A stretch of DNA of 17,048 nucleotides from Euryarchaeota archaeon UBA111. GTDB lineage: Archaea > Thermoplasmatota > Poseidoniia > Poseidoniales > Poseidoniaceae. Location of the stretch: positions 1 through 17,048 of the forward strand of contig DAWS01000087.1 of assembly GCA_002506025.1 (NCBI GenBank). Direction: 5' to 3'. The translations under genes were made by a program, and so were the position numbers. The stretch's first letter is position 1. Every line of letters begins with the position of its first letter. The notes beneath the pieces were generated by a model. The model had not been told where the DNA came from, did no database searches, and saw only the letters and a program-made list of their open reading frames with translations. Shown here one piece after another: positions 6,700 through 14,196 of this stretch.

Positions 6700-7554
6700 T
6701 CAAGTTTTCCAGTTAGCATCTCGCTTTTCCAAAAACGATGACAGACCTTCTTGACCCTCGTGTGAGCCACGCATCCTGCTAGTGAAATCTAAGGTATATT
6801 GGCGAAGTTCTTCATCAGTCCCAGTCCAGCGGTCAAAGCCTAAAGTTAGCTCTTTTGCTAGTGCGACCGCACACGGTCCAGAGGTCATGACTTCAGCAAT
6901 CAATTGCTCTACAGCCTCATCCATCGCTTCCGTTGATTCAACAACCTGTTCGATAAATCCGGTTCGCAGAGCCTCAGATGCATTTATCCGACTAGCCTGC
7001 ATTGCTAGTCTACGGAAGCATGCCGAACCCAAACGACGGTAGACATAAGGTCCAATTACGGCTGGTAGAATACCTAGTTTCCCCTCGGAGAGAGCAATCT
7101 TGACATCGTCTTTTGCAATGACGTGGTCCAAACATGCGACCAATCCTGCTCCTCCACCCAGTGCAACGCCACCAATTGCACCAATAGTGAAACATGGGTG
7201 AGACCACAGGCCGTTGAACAAACGATCTAATCGCTCAGAGTCAAGACGATTCTCCTCTGGAGTATTTGCACCTGCATCACGCATCATATTGATATCTGCA
7301 CCTGCACAGAAATGCTTTCCAGCCCCTCTGAGCACAATTACACGGAGGTATGGATTTCCGCCCTCATCAAACAATTCGCCGGTTTGACCAACACTTCTCG
7401 AGGCTGACCACTCAAACATCATGCACAATTCATTAATCATTTGGACATTCATTGCGTTGTATTTTGCTGCACGGTCCAGTGTGATGTAGCATATTGCTCC
7501 ATCAACTGATGCAGATACTAGTTCGGTCTTTGGCATAGTCAGGTTTGTTTTCAT
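6700..7554 (-). CDS. liuC: Enoyl-CoA hydratase/isomerase family, probable methylglutaconyl-CoA hydratase
   Basis: Crotonase-fold enzyme of 284 residues. In leucine degradation it would hydrate 3-methylglutaconyl-CoA, the product of methylcrotonyl-CoA carboxylase, to HMG-CoA. The CoA/oxyanion-hole segments are GKHFCAGADINMM (79-91) and IGGVALGGGAGLVACLDH (127-144). The catalytic-glutamate segment is ALSEGKLGILPAVIGPYV (154-171), with E157. The first catalytic glutamate of typical crotonases (in GGG-x-E-L) is replaced here by glycine. From memory, GLVA..D and G-hydrophobic-hydrophobic-PAVI-x-PYV also mark bacterial LiuC-like hydratases, so the loss does not imply inactivity. The ATG at 7554 has GGAG nine bases upstream. 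The gene lies between the two carboxylase subunit genes, 42 bases after the beta subunit gene. Alternatives are another short-chain enoyl-CoA hydratase or lyase. Confidence 0.88.
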   Translation of the reverse strand: MKTNLTMPKTELVSASVDGAICYITLDRAAKYNAMNVQMINELCMMFEWSASRSVGQTGELFDEGGNPYLRVIVLRGAGKHFCAGADINMMRDAGANTPEENRLDSERLDRLFNGLWSHPCFTIGAIGGVALGGGAGLVACLDHVIAKDDVKIALSEGKLGILPAVIGPYVYRRLGSACFRRLAMQASRINASEALRTGFIEQVVESTEAMDEAVEQLIAEVMTSGPCAVALAKELTLGFDRWTGTDEELRQYTLDFTSRMRGSHEGQEGLSSFLEKRDANWKT

Positions 7555-7596
7555 AAATAAAACTCCAATTGCAAATTCAAATTCTCAATTGATAAA

Positions 7597-9207
7597 TCAC
7601 ATCCTAAATACGCCGAATCTATCATTTGGCAACGGTGCATTTCTTGCAGCAGCAAGGCACAAGCCGAGAACATCTCGGGTGTCCCTTGGATCGATTATTC
7701 CATCATCCCACAGTCGTGCAGTAGAGTAATACGGGCTTCCCTCAGTCTCGTATTTGTCTAGTATTGGCTGCCTAAAGTCGTCCAGTTCTTTATCGTTCAT
7801 CGGCGGTAAGCCTTCTCTGGCTCGCTGGTCTTGTTTTACTGTAGCTAAAACATCAGCAGCTTGCGGGCCACCCATAACTGAGATTCTGCTGTTTGGCCAC
7901 ATGAACAGGAATCTTGGATCATAAGCCCGTCCGCACATCCCGTAATTACCCGCACCGTGTGAACCACCAATTATCACCGTGAACTTTGGAACATTTACAC
8001 ATGAAACAGCGGTGACTAATTTTGCGCCATCTTTAGCAATACCACCGGCTTCATACGCCTTACCAACCATGAATCCAGTAATATTCTGTAAGAAAACTAG
8101 AGGAATTCCGCGCTGGCCACATAATTCAACAAAATGTGCCCCTTTCATAGAGGATTCTGAAAACAATATGCCGTTATTTGCCACAATTCCTACTTTATGG
8201 CCGTGAATATGAGCAAAGCCACAGACAAGAGTTGTGCCATAACGCGCTTTGAACTCGTGGAATCTTGACCCGTCGACAATTCTACCAATTATCTCCTTGA
8301 TATCAACCGGAGTCCGATTGTCCATAGGTATCAATCCCAACAAGTCTTCAATATCATGTGCAGGCTCTTCAGGGGCAATCGTGGCAGCGGGAGTAAGCTC
8401 CCTAGGACCGAGATTTTCAACAACATTTCTCACTAAACGTAATGCTTCGGGTTCATCTTCGGCAAAATGGTCAGCAACACCTGACTGTGCTGTGTGAACA
8501 TCTGCACCGCCCAATTCTTCGGCGGTAACTTCCTCACCTGTTGCGGCTTTTACTAATGGAGGTCCGGCGAGAAAAATAGTCCCGTTACCTTTGACAATTA
8601 TCGATTCATCAGACATAGCTGGAACATATGCTCCGCCAGCGGTACATGAGCCTAATACCGCAGCAATCTGTGGAATCGCGTCGCCTGACATTCTTGCCTG
8701 ATTTCGAAAAATACGACCGAAATGGCCAATATCTGGAAATACTTCATCTTGCATTGGTAAAAAAGCCCCACCTGAATCAACCAGATAGATACACGGCAAA
8801 TGGTTTTCATGCGCAATTGTCTGTGCTCTAATGTGTTTCTTTACAGTCATGGGATAGTATGAACCGCCCTTAACAGTGGCGTCATTAGCGACAAATAGGC
8901 ATTCTCGACCATGAACCATACCCACACCCGTGACGATTCCAGCACTGTGAGCTCGCCCGTCATATAGGCCGTGAGCAGCCAAGGGAGATAATTCGAGAAA
9001 TGCGGTTCCGGGATCAATAATGCGTTCAATTCGCTCTCTAGGCAATAATTTGCCCCGACTACGATGGCGTTCGACATATTTACCCCCGCCACCGTTAGAT
9101 GCAACTGTTAGACGTTCACGCAGTGTAGATATCAGAGCAGTGTTGTGTTCTTTACGCGTTTGATATTCTGGATCAGCGCGATTTATGCGGGTTGGTAACC
9201 TGTCCAT
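7597..9207 (-). CDS. mccB: Methylcrotonyl-CoA carboxylase beta (carboxyltransferase) subunit
   Basis: Transfers the carboxyl group from biotin to 3-methylcrotonyl-CoA in leucine catabolism. From ATG 9207 the protein has 536 residues, close to the usual length. The N-terminus LPTRINRADPEYQ leads into RHRSRGKLLPRERIE, typical of acyl-CoA carboxylase beta chains. The N-domain oxyanion segment is GSCTAGGAYVPAMSDE (186-201) and is followed by AGPPLVKAATGEEV, which points to methylcrotonyl-CoA rather than propionyl-CoA specificity. The C-domain has NITGFMVGKAYEAGGI and IGGSHGAGNYGMCGRAYDP. An in-frame GTG at 9267 would add 20 non-conserved residues and overlap the DUF63 stop by four bases. I chose 9207 because GAGGGG lies four bases upstream and the length fits. 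It heads the carboxylase-hydratase-carboxylase-carrier run. Confidence 0.95.
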   Translation of the reverse strand: MDRLPTRINRADPEYQTRKEHNTALISTLRERLTVASNGGGGKYVERHRSRGKLLPRERIERIIDPGTAFLELSPLAAHGLYDGRAHSAGIVTGVGMVHGRECLFVANDATVKGGSYYPMTVKKHIRAQTIAHENHLPCIYLVDSGGAFLPMQDEVFPDIGHFGRIFRNQARMSGDAIPQIAAVLGSCTAGGAYVPAMSDESIIVKGNGTIFLAGPPLVKAATGEEVTAEELGGADVHTAQSGVADHFAEDEPEALRLVRNVVENLGPRELTPAATIAPEEPAHDIEDLLGLIPMDNRTPVDIKEIIGRIVDGSRFHEFKARYGTTLVCGFAHIHGHKVGIVANNGILFSESSMKGAHFVELCGQRGIPLVFLQNITGFMVGKAYEAGGIAKDGAKLVTAVSCVNVPKFTVIIGGSHGAGNYGMCGRAYDPRFLFMWPNSRISVMGGPQAADVLATVKQDQRAREGLPPMNDKELDDFRQPILDKYETEGSPYYSTARLWDDGIIDPRDTRDVLGLCLAAARNAPLPNDRFGVFRM

Positions 9208-9211
9208 AATA

Positions 9212-9217
9212 CCCCTC
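9212..9217 (-). promoter_or_regulatory. Shine-Dalgarno site deciding the mccB start
   Basis: GAGGGG on the minus strand, four bases before ATG 9207. It supports 9207 over the in-frame GTG at 9267, which overlaps the upstream stop. Confidence 0.5.
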
Positions 9218-9263
9218 AAACCAAGGCAAGACGACTCGACATTTAACGGTTCAAGTTGGTTTG

Positions 9264-10670
9264 TCACACATCAAGCATGAGCCTTCCGATATCTCTCAAA
9301 CCAGGAGCCAGTCCGACAATCAGAACTGCGAGAACAATTAGCATGCGCATGTGGATTTGCCGCCTTTCAACACGCATTTCAACAAACAACCAGACGATGG
9401 CAGCGACTAGAAACGCCTTAACGATAGCAAATAGCCATGCCCCAGGAGGATTATCGGATTCCATCAATGGTTCAATGCCCATAGAATCTGCAATCCCTAT
9501 GCCAAACTGGATTACTGCATCACTAACTGGGTGCTTTTCGCCGTAGCCAAATAGGTCAATGCCAACCATGGTTGCAAATCCATCGCATAACTGACCAAAT
9601 ACCATTGCTAATACCATTGGATTAGCCATCAAAGCCCTTCGGGATAACTGTTCTACTGGGTGTTGTGAAACTTTGTCGCCAGCGCCCTCCCATGACTTCA
9701 AAGTAATCCCCTCGGGCAGTACTCCTGGCTCGTAATCGGTTAATTTCATGTGTCTAGCGTCATCTTTGCCATAACGATAGAGGTATACACACACCAAGGC
9801 TGGCAGACCCAAAACAATCAACGCCGGCCACAGAGGCTGAGATTCGACTATTCTACCACTTTCTTGTTGCCATGGAGAGGCTATGAATTGGAACCAGTGA
9901 AACAAGCCCAAAACGGATGTCGCACTACCAAATGAGATTAGCCCTCTGGTCAGTGCTGGCCAATCTGCTGTTCGAATAATCAAGTAAAACAAGCAATACA
10001 ACGCTGTTGGAAAACTTAGGGCAATCCAGAACATACTAATGTCTGGATGTGTAGAATAACTTGGTTGATACAACAAACTCCAATGCAGGAACAACAGCAA
10101 ACCCAAGGTGATAAACAACACAGTGCGGCTTTTTTCTCGGTCGCTATCTTCCGTAGAGTTATCCCATTTACCGGCTAATGTGTGTGATATAATACCGGTG
10201 GCAACCAGCCAGATAGCTAAATGGATGTGAATAATTGGTGAAATCAACAACCAATCGATATCTGAATTGAAGAAATCAGAATCTTCCAACACGCGCAACA
10301 CCGGCGCCAAAATTACCCAAGCTATGAGTGCATACATCATGCGGTCATCTGCAGGAAGATTCAGTTTTCTAAACACCGCTTGAAGCACGACTACGCACAG
10401 TAAGACGGTGGTCGCATACAAAGCAGTATTTTCCGGTGAATAGCCTGCATCACCAGCAGCCCCTGCATCTTTGACTATTGGATCCCAGACTACCGGCTTC
10501 AGTCCATCTGTCCAAAATAGGTCGTTGGCAAAGATTAGGCCAAAAGACACAGCAGCAAATACTCCAACTGCGAACCATATTGCAACTTTTTCTAATGGGG
10601 AGTAAAGACTTGAGTCTAGTGATCTCGGCTCATCATCGAACAATGCTTCGATTTCAGCAGCCGCTACCAT
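9264..10670 (-). CDS. DUF63 family archaeal membrane protein
   Basis: Unknown function. The DUF63 family (PF01889) is an archaeal polytopic membrane family. From ATG 10670 the protein has 468 residues and about ten hydrophobic helices. Family-like features are VVWDPI followed by GYSPENTALYA in the N-terminal third, RVLEDSDFF, MVFGQLCDGFATMVGIDLFGYGEKHP around residues 365-390, and the ending LIVGLAPGLRDIGRLMLDV. It appears longer than many DUF63 members I recall, with extra material between the RVLED and GQLCDG blocks. An in-frame TTG at 10724 would add 18 residues, but ATG 10670 has GGTGG eight bases upstream and is preferred. It sits 55 bases downstream of the FKBP gene, and mccB starts 56 bases after it. 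The neighbours do not reveal its role. Confidence 0.85.
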   Translation of the reverse strand: MVAAAEIEALFDDEPRSLDSSLYSPLEKVAIWFAVGVFAAVSFGLIFANDLFWTDGLKPVVWDPIVKDAGAAGDAGYSPENTALYATTVLLCVVVLQAVFRKLNLPADDRMMYALIAWVILAPVLRVLEDSDFFNSDIDWLLISPIIHIHLAIWLVATGIISHTLAGKWDNSTEDSDREKSRTVLFITLGLLLFLHWSLLYQPSYSTHPDISMFWIALSFPTALYCLFYLIIRTADWPALTRGLISFGSATSVLGLFHWFQFIASPWQQESGRIVESQPLWPALIVLGLPALVCVYLYRYGKDDARHMKLTDYEPGVLPEGITLKSWEGAGDKVSQHPVEQLSRRALMANPMVLAMVFGQLCDGFATMVGIDLFGYGEKHPVSDAVIQFGIGIADSMGIEPLMESDNPPGAWLFAIVKAFLVAAIVWLFVEMRVERRQIHMRMLIVLAVLIVGLAPGLRDIGRLMLDV

Positions 10671-10678
10671 GTTATCTA

Positions 10679-10683
10679 CCACC
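10679..10683 (-). promoter_or_regulatory. GGTGG ribosome-binding site deciding the DUF63 start
   Basis: GGTGG on the minus strand, eight bases before ATG 10670. It favours that codon over the weak in-frame TTG at 10724. Confidence 0.4.
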
Positions 10684-10725
10684 AACCCATAATTGATGAA
10701 TATTAGGTTGGTGAACCAGAGCAAA

Positions 10726-11556
10726 TTACTCTTCTTCGCCGTCTTGTAGCCTTGCGATTAACTCAGCTTTTTTGCCACCGACTGGCATACCTTTGGCCTT
10801 CAGTCGCTCTTTTAGTTCTGCAACTGATAGTTTTGTTAGGTCTTCTTCATCGCCATCATCAGATTCTAAGTCTGGAATAACCCTTGGCTCATGAACTTCG
10901 ACAAACGAAATTTTCCCACATTCTACTGCATCTCTAATCATTGTAACCAAACGGAATTTTAGCATTGCAGCATTGGTGTCAAAGAGCATAGCTTGCGGTA
11001 ATACTATTGACAAATCGTCTCCCTTGAATGACACTTCAAAGCCTGAGTGGCCTGAATTAGATTCAAGCAATCCCAATACCTTATCTTCCTTACCTTTGAC
11101 TTCTTTGACAACGGTAAAGACGTATTTCAAAGTCTTGCCAGCCATAGGATGGTTGTAATCAATTCTTGCTCGACCTGCTGCTAGGTAGGACAAGTATCCT
11201 TGACGACCGTTGATATTGACTGGGGCGCCGAGATAGAGAGAATTGGGGTCTTGAACTGCTCTTCGTAGTTTATCGATGCTAATTGTTTCGACCATAGACG
11301 CATCTTTCTCACCGTATGCCTCTGCAGGTTCTATTTCGACGGTCACTTCAGTGCCAACTTTAGCCTCCTTCAATGCTGTCTCAAAACCGGGAATTAGGTT
11401 GCCATTACCGACAACACAAACCATTGGGGAGTAGGTTCTGCCTTCTTGGTGCATCTCATACTCCTTAGCGATATCCTCCCTTGTTGTTTCAATCAAGTCA
11501 CCAGTTTCTCCGCTGAATAAGTCGTAATCAACATGAATTATTGCACCATCTTCCAT
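10726..11556 (-). CDS. Archaeal long FKBP-type peptidyl-prolyl isomerase with C-terminal SAP domain
   Basis: A cytosolic prolyl isomerase and probable folding chaperone of 276 residues, with no signal peptide. The FKBP core begins VDYDLFSGETGDLIETT and includes VVGNGNLIPGFETALKEAKVG (about 48-68) and PAEAYGE, then an insert-in-flap domain (about 95-140) closed by IDYNHPMAGKTLKYVFTVV. This is the SlyD-like layout of long archaeal FKBPs. Residues about 155-230 form a second alpha/beta domain as in 26-30 kDa archaeal members. An acidic linker (ESDDGDEEDL) is followed by a SAP-like motif, LSVAELKERLKAKGMPVGGK plus AELIARL (about 243-270), a helix-extended-helix fold usually linked to DNA or RNA binding. 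The ATG has GGAGG seven bases upstream and a TATA-like box, so it probably has its own promoter. It lies 69 bases after ccmF. Confidence 0.94.
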   Translation of the reverse strand: MEDGAIIHVDYDLFSGETGDLIETTREDIAKEYEMHQEGRTYSPMVCVVGNGNLIPGFETALKEAKVGTEVTVEIEPAEAYGEKDASMVETISIDKLRRAVQDPNSLYLGAPVNINGRQGYLSYLAAGRARIDYNHPMAGKTLKYVFTVVKEVKGKEDKVLGLLESNSGHSGFEVSFKGDDLSIVLPQAMLFDTNAAMLKFRLVTMIRDAVECGKISFVEVHEPRVIPDLESDDGDEEDLTKLSVAELKERLKAKGMPVGGKKAELIARLQDGEEE

Positions 11557-11563
11557 GATATAT

Positions 11564-11568
11564 CCTCC
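11564..11568 (-). promoter_or_regulatory. Strong Shine-Dalgarno site of the FKBP gene
   Basis: GGAGG on the minus strand, seven bases before ATG 11556. It is the closest match to the consensus seen in this window and suggests efficient translation of the isomerase. Confidence 0.55.
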
Positions 11569-11613
11569 ATTAGGGATATTCGCCCGACTGACCTCCCCTT
11601 CATAATATCTCGG

Positions 11614-11622
11614 TTAAATAAA
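11614..11622 (-). promoter_or_regulatory. TATA-like box of the FKBP gene
   Basis: The minus strand reads TTTATTTAA just after the ccmF stop, centred about 62 bases before the FKBP ATG. Expected transcription start is near 11592, with a leader of about 36 bases containing GGAGG. It is one of the better TATA matches here and suggests the isomerase gene is transcribed independently of ccmF. Confidence 0.4.
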
Positions 11623-11625
11623 GGG

Positions 11626-14133
11626 TCATTCCTGTTCAGATAATTTTTGATTTTTGGCTGCCAGTTGCTTGGTTTTGTTAATTCCACTATAAGTTACGCC
11701 CAACATTCCGAGCATCATCAGCGACCAACCAATCCATACCAAATGAGAACCTGGCAAATCATAAATTGTCACTCGAACTAGATTGACTGATTCCAAGCCG
11801 CTAGAGGAGGTTTGTTGCATTAGACCCTGTGCCTGAGTGCCATCGAAAATAAACACCATATCACCAGACCAGCGTGACAACACGTCAACTTCTGAGCGGG
11901 CGGTTCCAGTTCGATCAAAACGTAACATGCCGGGCTCTACAACACCTATTTCCTCGAATTCACCGCCATCATAATCGTATACTGTTATTTTTGCACCGAC
12001 AAAACCGTCACCAACCTCTAGACCGTCCTCGGTGGCCATTAGTTCAGTGAATTCATAGCCGTAATCACCATTAATGATTATCTCATCCTTAACGAGGGTG
12101 ATTCGATGACTAGCATCACCACGATCGACTAAAACTGTGGTTGTTATATGACCAATCAACAACAACACCAGTCCTAAATGGACTATGTGAGCATTGAACG
12201 GTATCTTAAGCCAGAACTTACCTTTGCCATTTTTCGAGGCCTGTTCCTTTATCTCGAAGGCAAGCGGTCCAACTAAAATCAACAACATTGGGAACGAAAT
12301 CCATGCAACGAGCCCTCTATCGATGTATTCTGACAACGCAGTTGAGGAATCTCCACCCAAAGTATCGGAATAGAATATCGCCATAAACATGGAAAATATC
12401 ACTACCCCAACAATTGCATAAATTGTAGTTTTGTGATTTGCTTTTCGGCGAGTATAGGTCAACATTGCTGCTGCGAAACCCAACAAGAACGGCGCCCCAT
12501 ACAATTCATGTGCATCAAAATTAACGGTGTCTATACTTTCCAACAATATTACCAATGTCAACACTAGGTAAAGGCTGACGAGCATTACTGAAGACCACAG
12601 TGCGGTTAAGTTCAGACGACGCATCGTCAACCAACCTGTTGTTGAACTAGATTCATCCTCTTCGACTAAAAACGGCGCCAAGAACACAAGAATTACCACT
12701 GCGGCAAGTATTACGCTAACCATTCCTGACCAAGCCCCAGCAAGTGCTAGCATAATCCCCAAACTAGCCCAAATCCACTCGTTTGCAGCATTGTCCGAAT
12801 AATACATTGGAGTAAAGAAAACAACAAACAGTAGCACAAAGAATGCTTTTGGAATCAGCAGATAGAGCGCTAGTGGTATGATTAGTATTGATGGCAGGTA
12901 TTTGCCCGAGTAAAAACTCCAGCTACTCGATGCTCGCTCAATCCTCGGATTAGACATCTTGTCTAAACCGACAAAACCCATCATTAGGCCAAATATCATG
13001 ACATCGGGGACCCAATGGTAAAGGTCAGCACCAAGGAAGATTGCACATGCAGAGCCGACTGTTGGAACGAGCAATAACAAAGCAGAATTCGGCGTCTCTC
13101 GACCGTGTTGTGATTGCCTGTTCAGCAGCAACCAAGATCCAATTATCAACAGAATGAACATCAAATAAGTCATTATTTCGACGCCTGCCATGCTGTCATT
13201 CTTGAGAAGCATCATGCGTGAAAATGCGTCATTGGGCGCTGACCCAGTGTCTGAGATAACGAATGTATGCACTGAAGATGCCCATACACCTCCTGCCCTT
13301 GTGACAAGAGTTGCGAACAAAGCCAAAGCACCAACCACCAAACCAGCACCAATCCAGCCTTTCTCACTCACCTTTCCGGGCCTGGTGCGCATGTGTGACA
13401 GGCCAACCAATGCTAACCAAGGCAGAAAAGAGCCTGTTTCAACAGGGTCCCATGCCCAGTAACCGCCCCAGTCCAGGATTAGGTAGGCCCACAAGCCGCC
13501 TAAACCGATGCCAATAGTCGTTACCAGTAGCCCGGGGCGAACCAGTGACAAAATTCTCTCATCAATGCCCGAGACTTCGCTGGTAAAAATTCCAGACAAA
13601 GAGATTGCAGTGATGAAGATACAAAACGAGTAGGCAAGAAATATTAACGGTGGGTGAATTATCATCAAATCTGTCTGCAGTAGTTCATTGAGCCCAGATC
13701 CAAAAAAGAATTCTGGAGTCTTTTTGAACGGGTTCAAAACGGCAGCGATTAGTAGTAGAGTCAGCGAGAAACCATACATAATCCGTTGCCTAAAATTTCG
13801 AGCGGCGATTGACTCAACTGATTTCCCAGCCATTGGCCGACGCCAAAGCCACGCTAGTATAGTCAGCCAGACTACCCACATCAGAATTGGGCCTTCGCGG
13901 GCTGCCCATGTAGCTGCAAAGCGATATTTCATTGGGAGAGCTTCTCCGCCGAATGCTGCAACATATTGTATCGATGTATCGTTAACTAGAAACCTGCTAA
14001 CTAAGGCAAAAAATGGCAGCATAAGCAGCAAGTGAGCACTCAACCCAGCGACTTTGGAAATTTCGTAAAGAGTAGGTTTGATCATGAGGGCGACGGCAGC
14101 GATGCACGCGATATACAATGTCGCCTCCCACAT
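11626..14133 (-). CDS. ccmF: CcmF/CcsA-family cytochrome c heme lyase
   Basis: Membrane component of cytochrome c maturation that handles heme for attachment to apocytochrome. The 835-residue protein has about 14-15 hydrophobic helices. CcmF-type landmarks: WAAREGPILMWVVWL (76-90), corresponding to the W-G/A-x-x-E-G-x-x-L-x-W block; MIIHPPLIFLAYSF (157-170, with H160); the heme-handling WWD region around DWGGYWAWDPVETGSFLPW (221-239); LSH (H247); and TRAGGVWASSVHTF (278-291, with H289). Residues about 650-800 form a periplasm-type beta-rich domain before a final helix. The WWD motif deviates from the common GGWWFWDPVEN form. At 835 residues it is longer than the ~650-residue E. coli protein. 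No other Ccm gene is in the window. The preceding gene is a geranylgeranyl reductase, 63 bases away. Confidence 0.9.
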   Translation of the reverse strand: MWEATLYIACIAAVALMIKPTLYEISKVAGLSAHLLLMLPFFALVSRFLVNDTSIQYVAAFGGEALPMKYRFAATWAAREGPILMWVVWLTILAWLWRRPMAGKSVESIAARNFRQRIMYGFSLTLLLIAAVLNPFKKTPEFFFGSGLNELLQTDLMIIHPPLIFLAYSFCIFITAISLSGIFTSEVSGIDERILSLVRPGLLVTTIGIGLGGLWAYLILDWGGYWAWDPVETGSFLPWLALVGLSHMRTRPGKVSEKGWIGAGLVVGALALFATLVTRAGGVWASSVHTFVISDTGSAPNDAFSRMMLLKNDSMAGVEIMTYLMFILLIIGSWLLLNRQSQHGRETPNSALLLLVPTVGSACAIFLGADLYHWVPDVMIFGLMMGFVGLDKMSNPRIERASSSWSFYSGKYLPSILIIPLALYLLIPKAFFVLLFVVFFTPMYYSDNAANEWIWASLGIMLALAGAWSGMVSVILAAVVILVFLAPFLVEEDESSSTTGWLTMRRLNLTALWSSVMLVSLYLVLTLVILLESIDTVNFDAHELYGAPFLLGFAAAMLTYTRRKANHKTTIYAIVGVVIFSMFMAIFYSDTLGGDSSTALSEYIDRGLVAWISFPMLLILVGPLAFEIKEQASKNGKGKFWLKIPFNAHIVHLGLVLLLIGHITTTVLVDRGDASHRITLVKDEIIINGDYGYEFTELMATEDGLEVGDGFVGAKITVYDYDGGEFEEIGVVEPGMLRFDRTGTARSEVDVLSRWSGDMVFIFDGTQAQGLMQQTSSSGLESVNLVRVTIYDLPGSHLVWIGWSLMMLGMLGVTYSGINKTKQLAAKNQKLSEQE

Positions 14134-14196
14134 AGCCTAGGCTACCCCCAATTCTTGAAGGAGTTATCTCCCGTAATAATCTGTGGTTAAGCCTCG

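Noticed and set aside
6687..6770. 28-residue N-terminal extension of the biotin carboxylase from ATG 6770
   Set aside because: It overlaps the upstream crotonase gene, is not like the family N-terminus, and the 6686 start has its own GGTGGTG site.
7555..7596. Repeated CAATTG and AATTTG words in the mccB-crotonase gap
   Set aside because: Very short and AT-rich, as expected by chance in a 42-base spacer; no longer repeat structure.
9208..9267. GTG start of mccB at 9267 overlapping the DUF63 stop
   Set aside because: It adds 20 non-conserved residues; ATG 9207 has GAGGGG at a suitable distance and gives the usual family length. Translational coupling through GTGA remains possible but less likely.
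10671..10724. TTG start for the DUF63 gene at 10724
   Set aside because: A rare start codon almost abutting the FKBP stop; ATG 10670 with GGTGG upstream is better supported.
14158..14173. Small hairpin GGAG-ATAA-CTCC between the reductase and ccmF
   Set aside because: The four-pair stem is too weak, with no following T run; likely chance.
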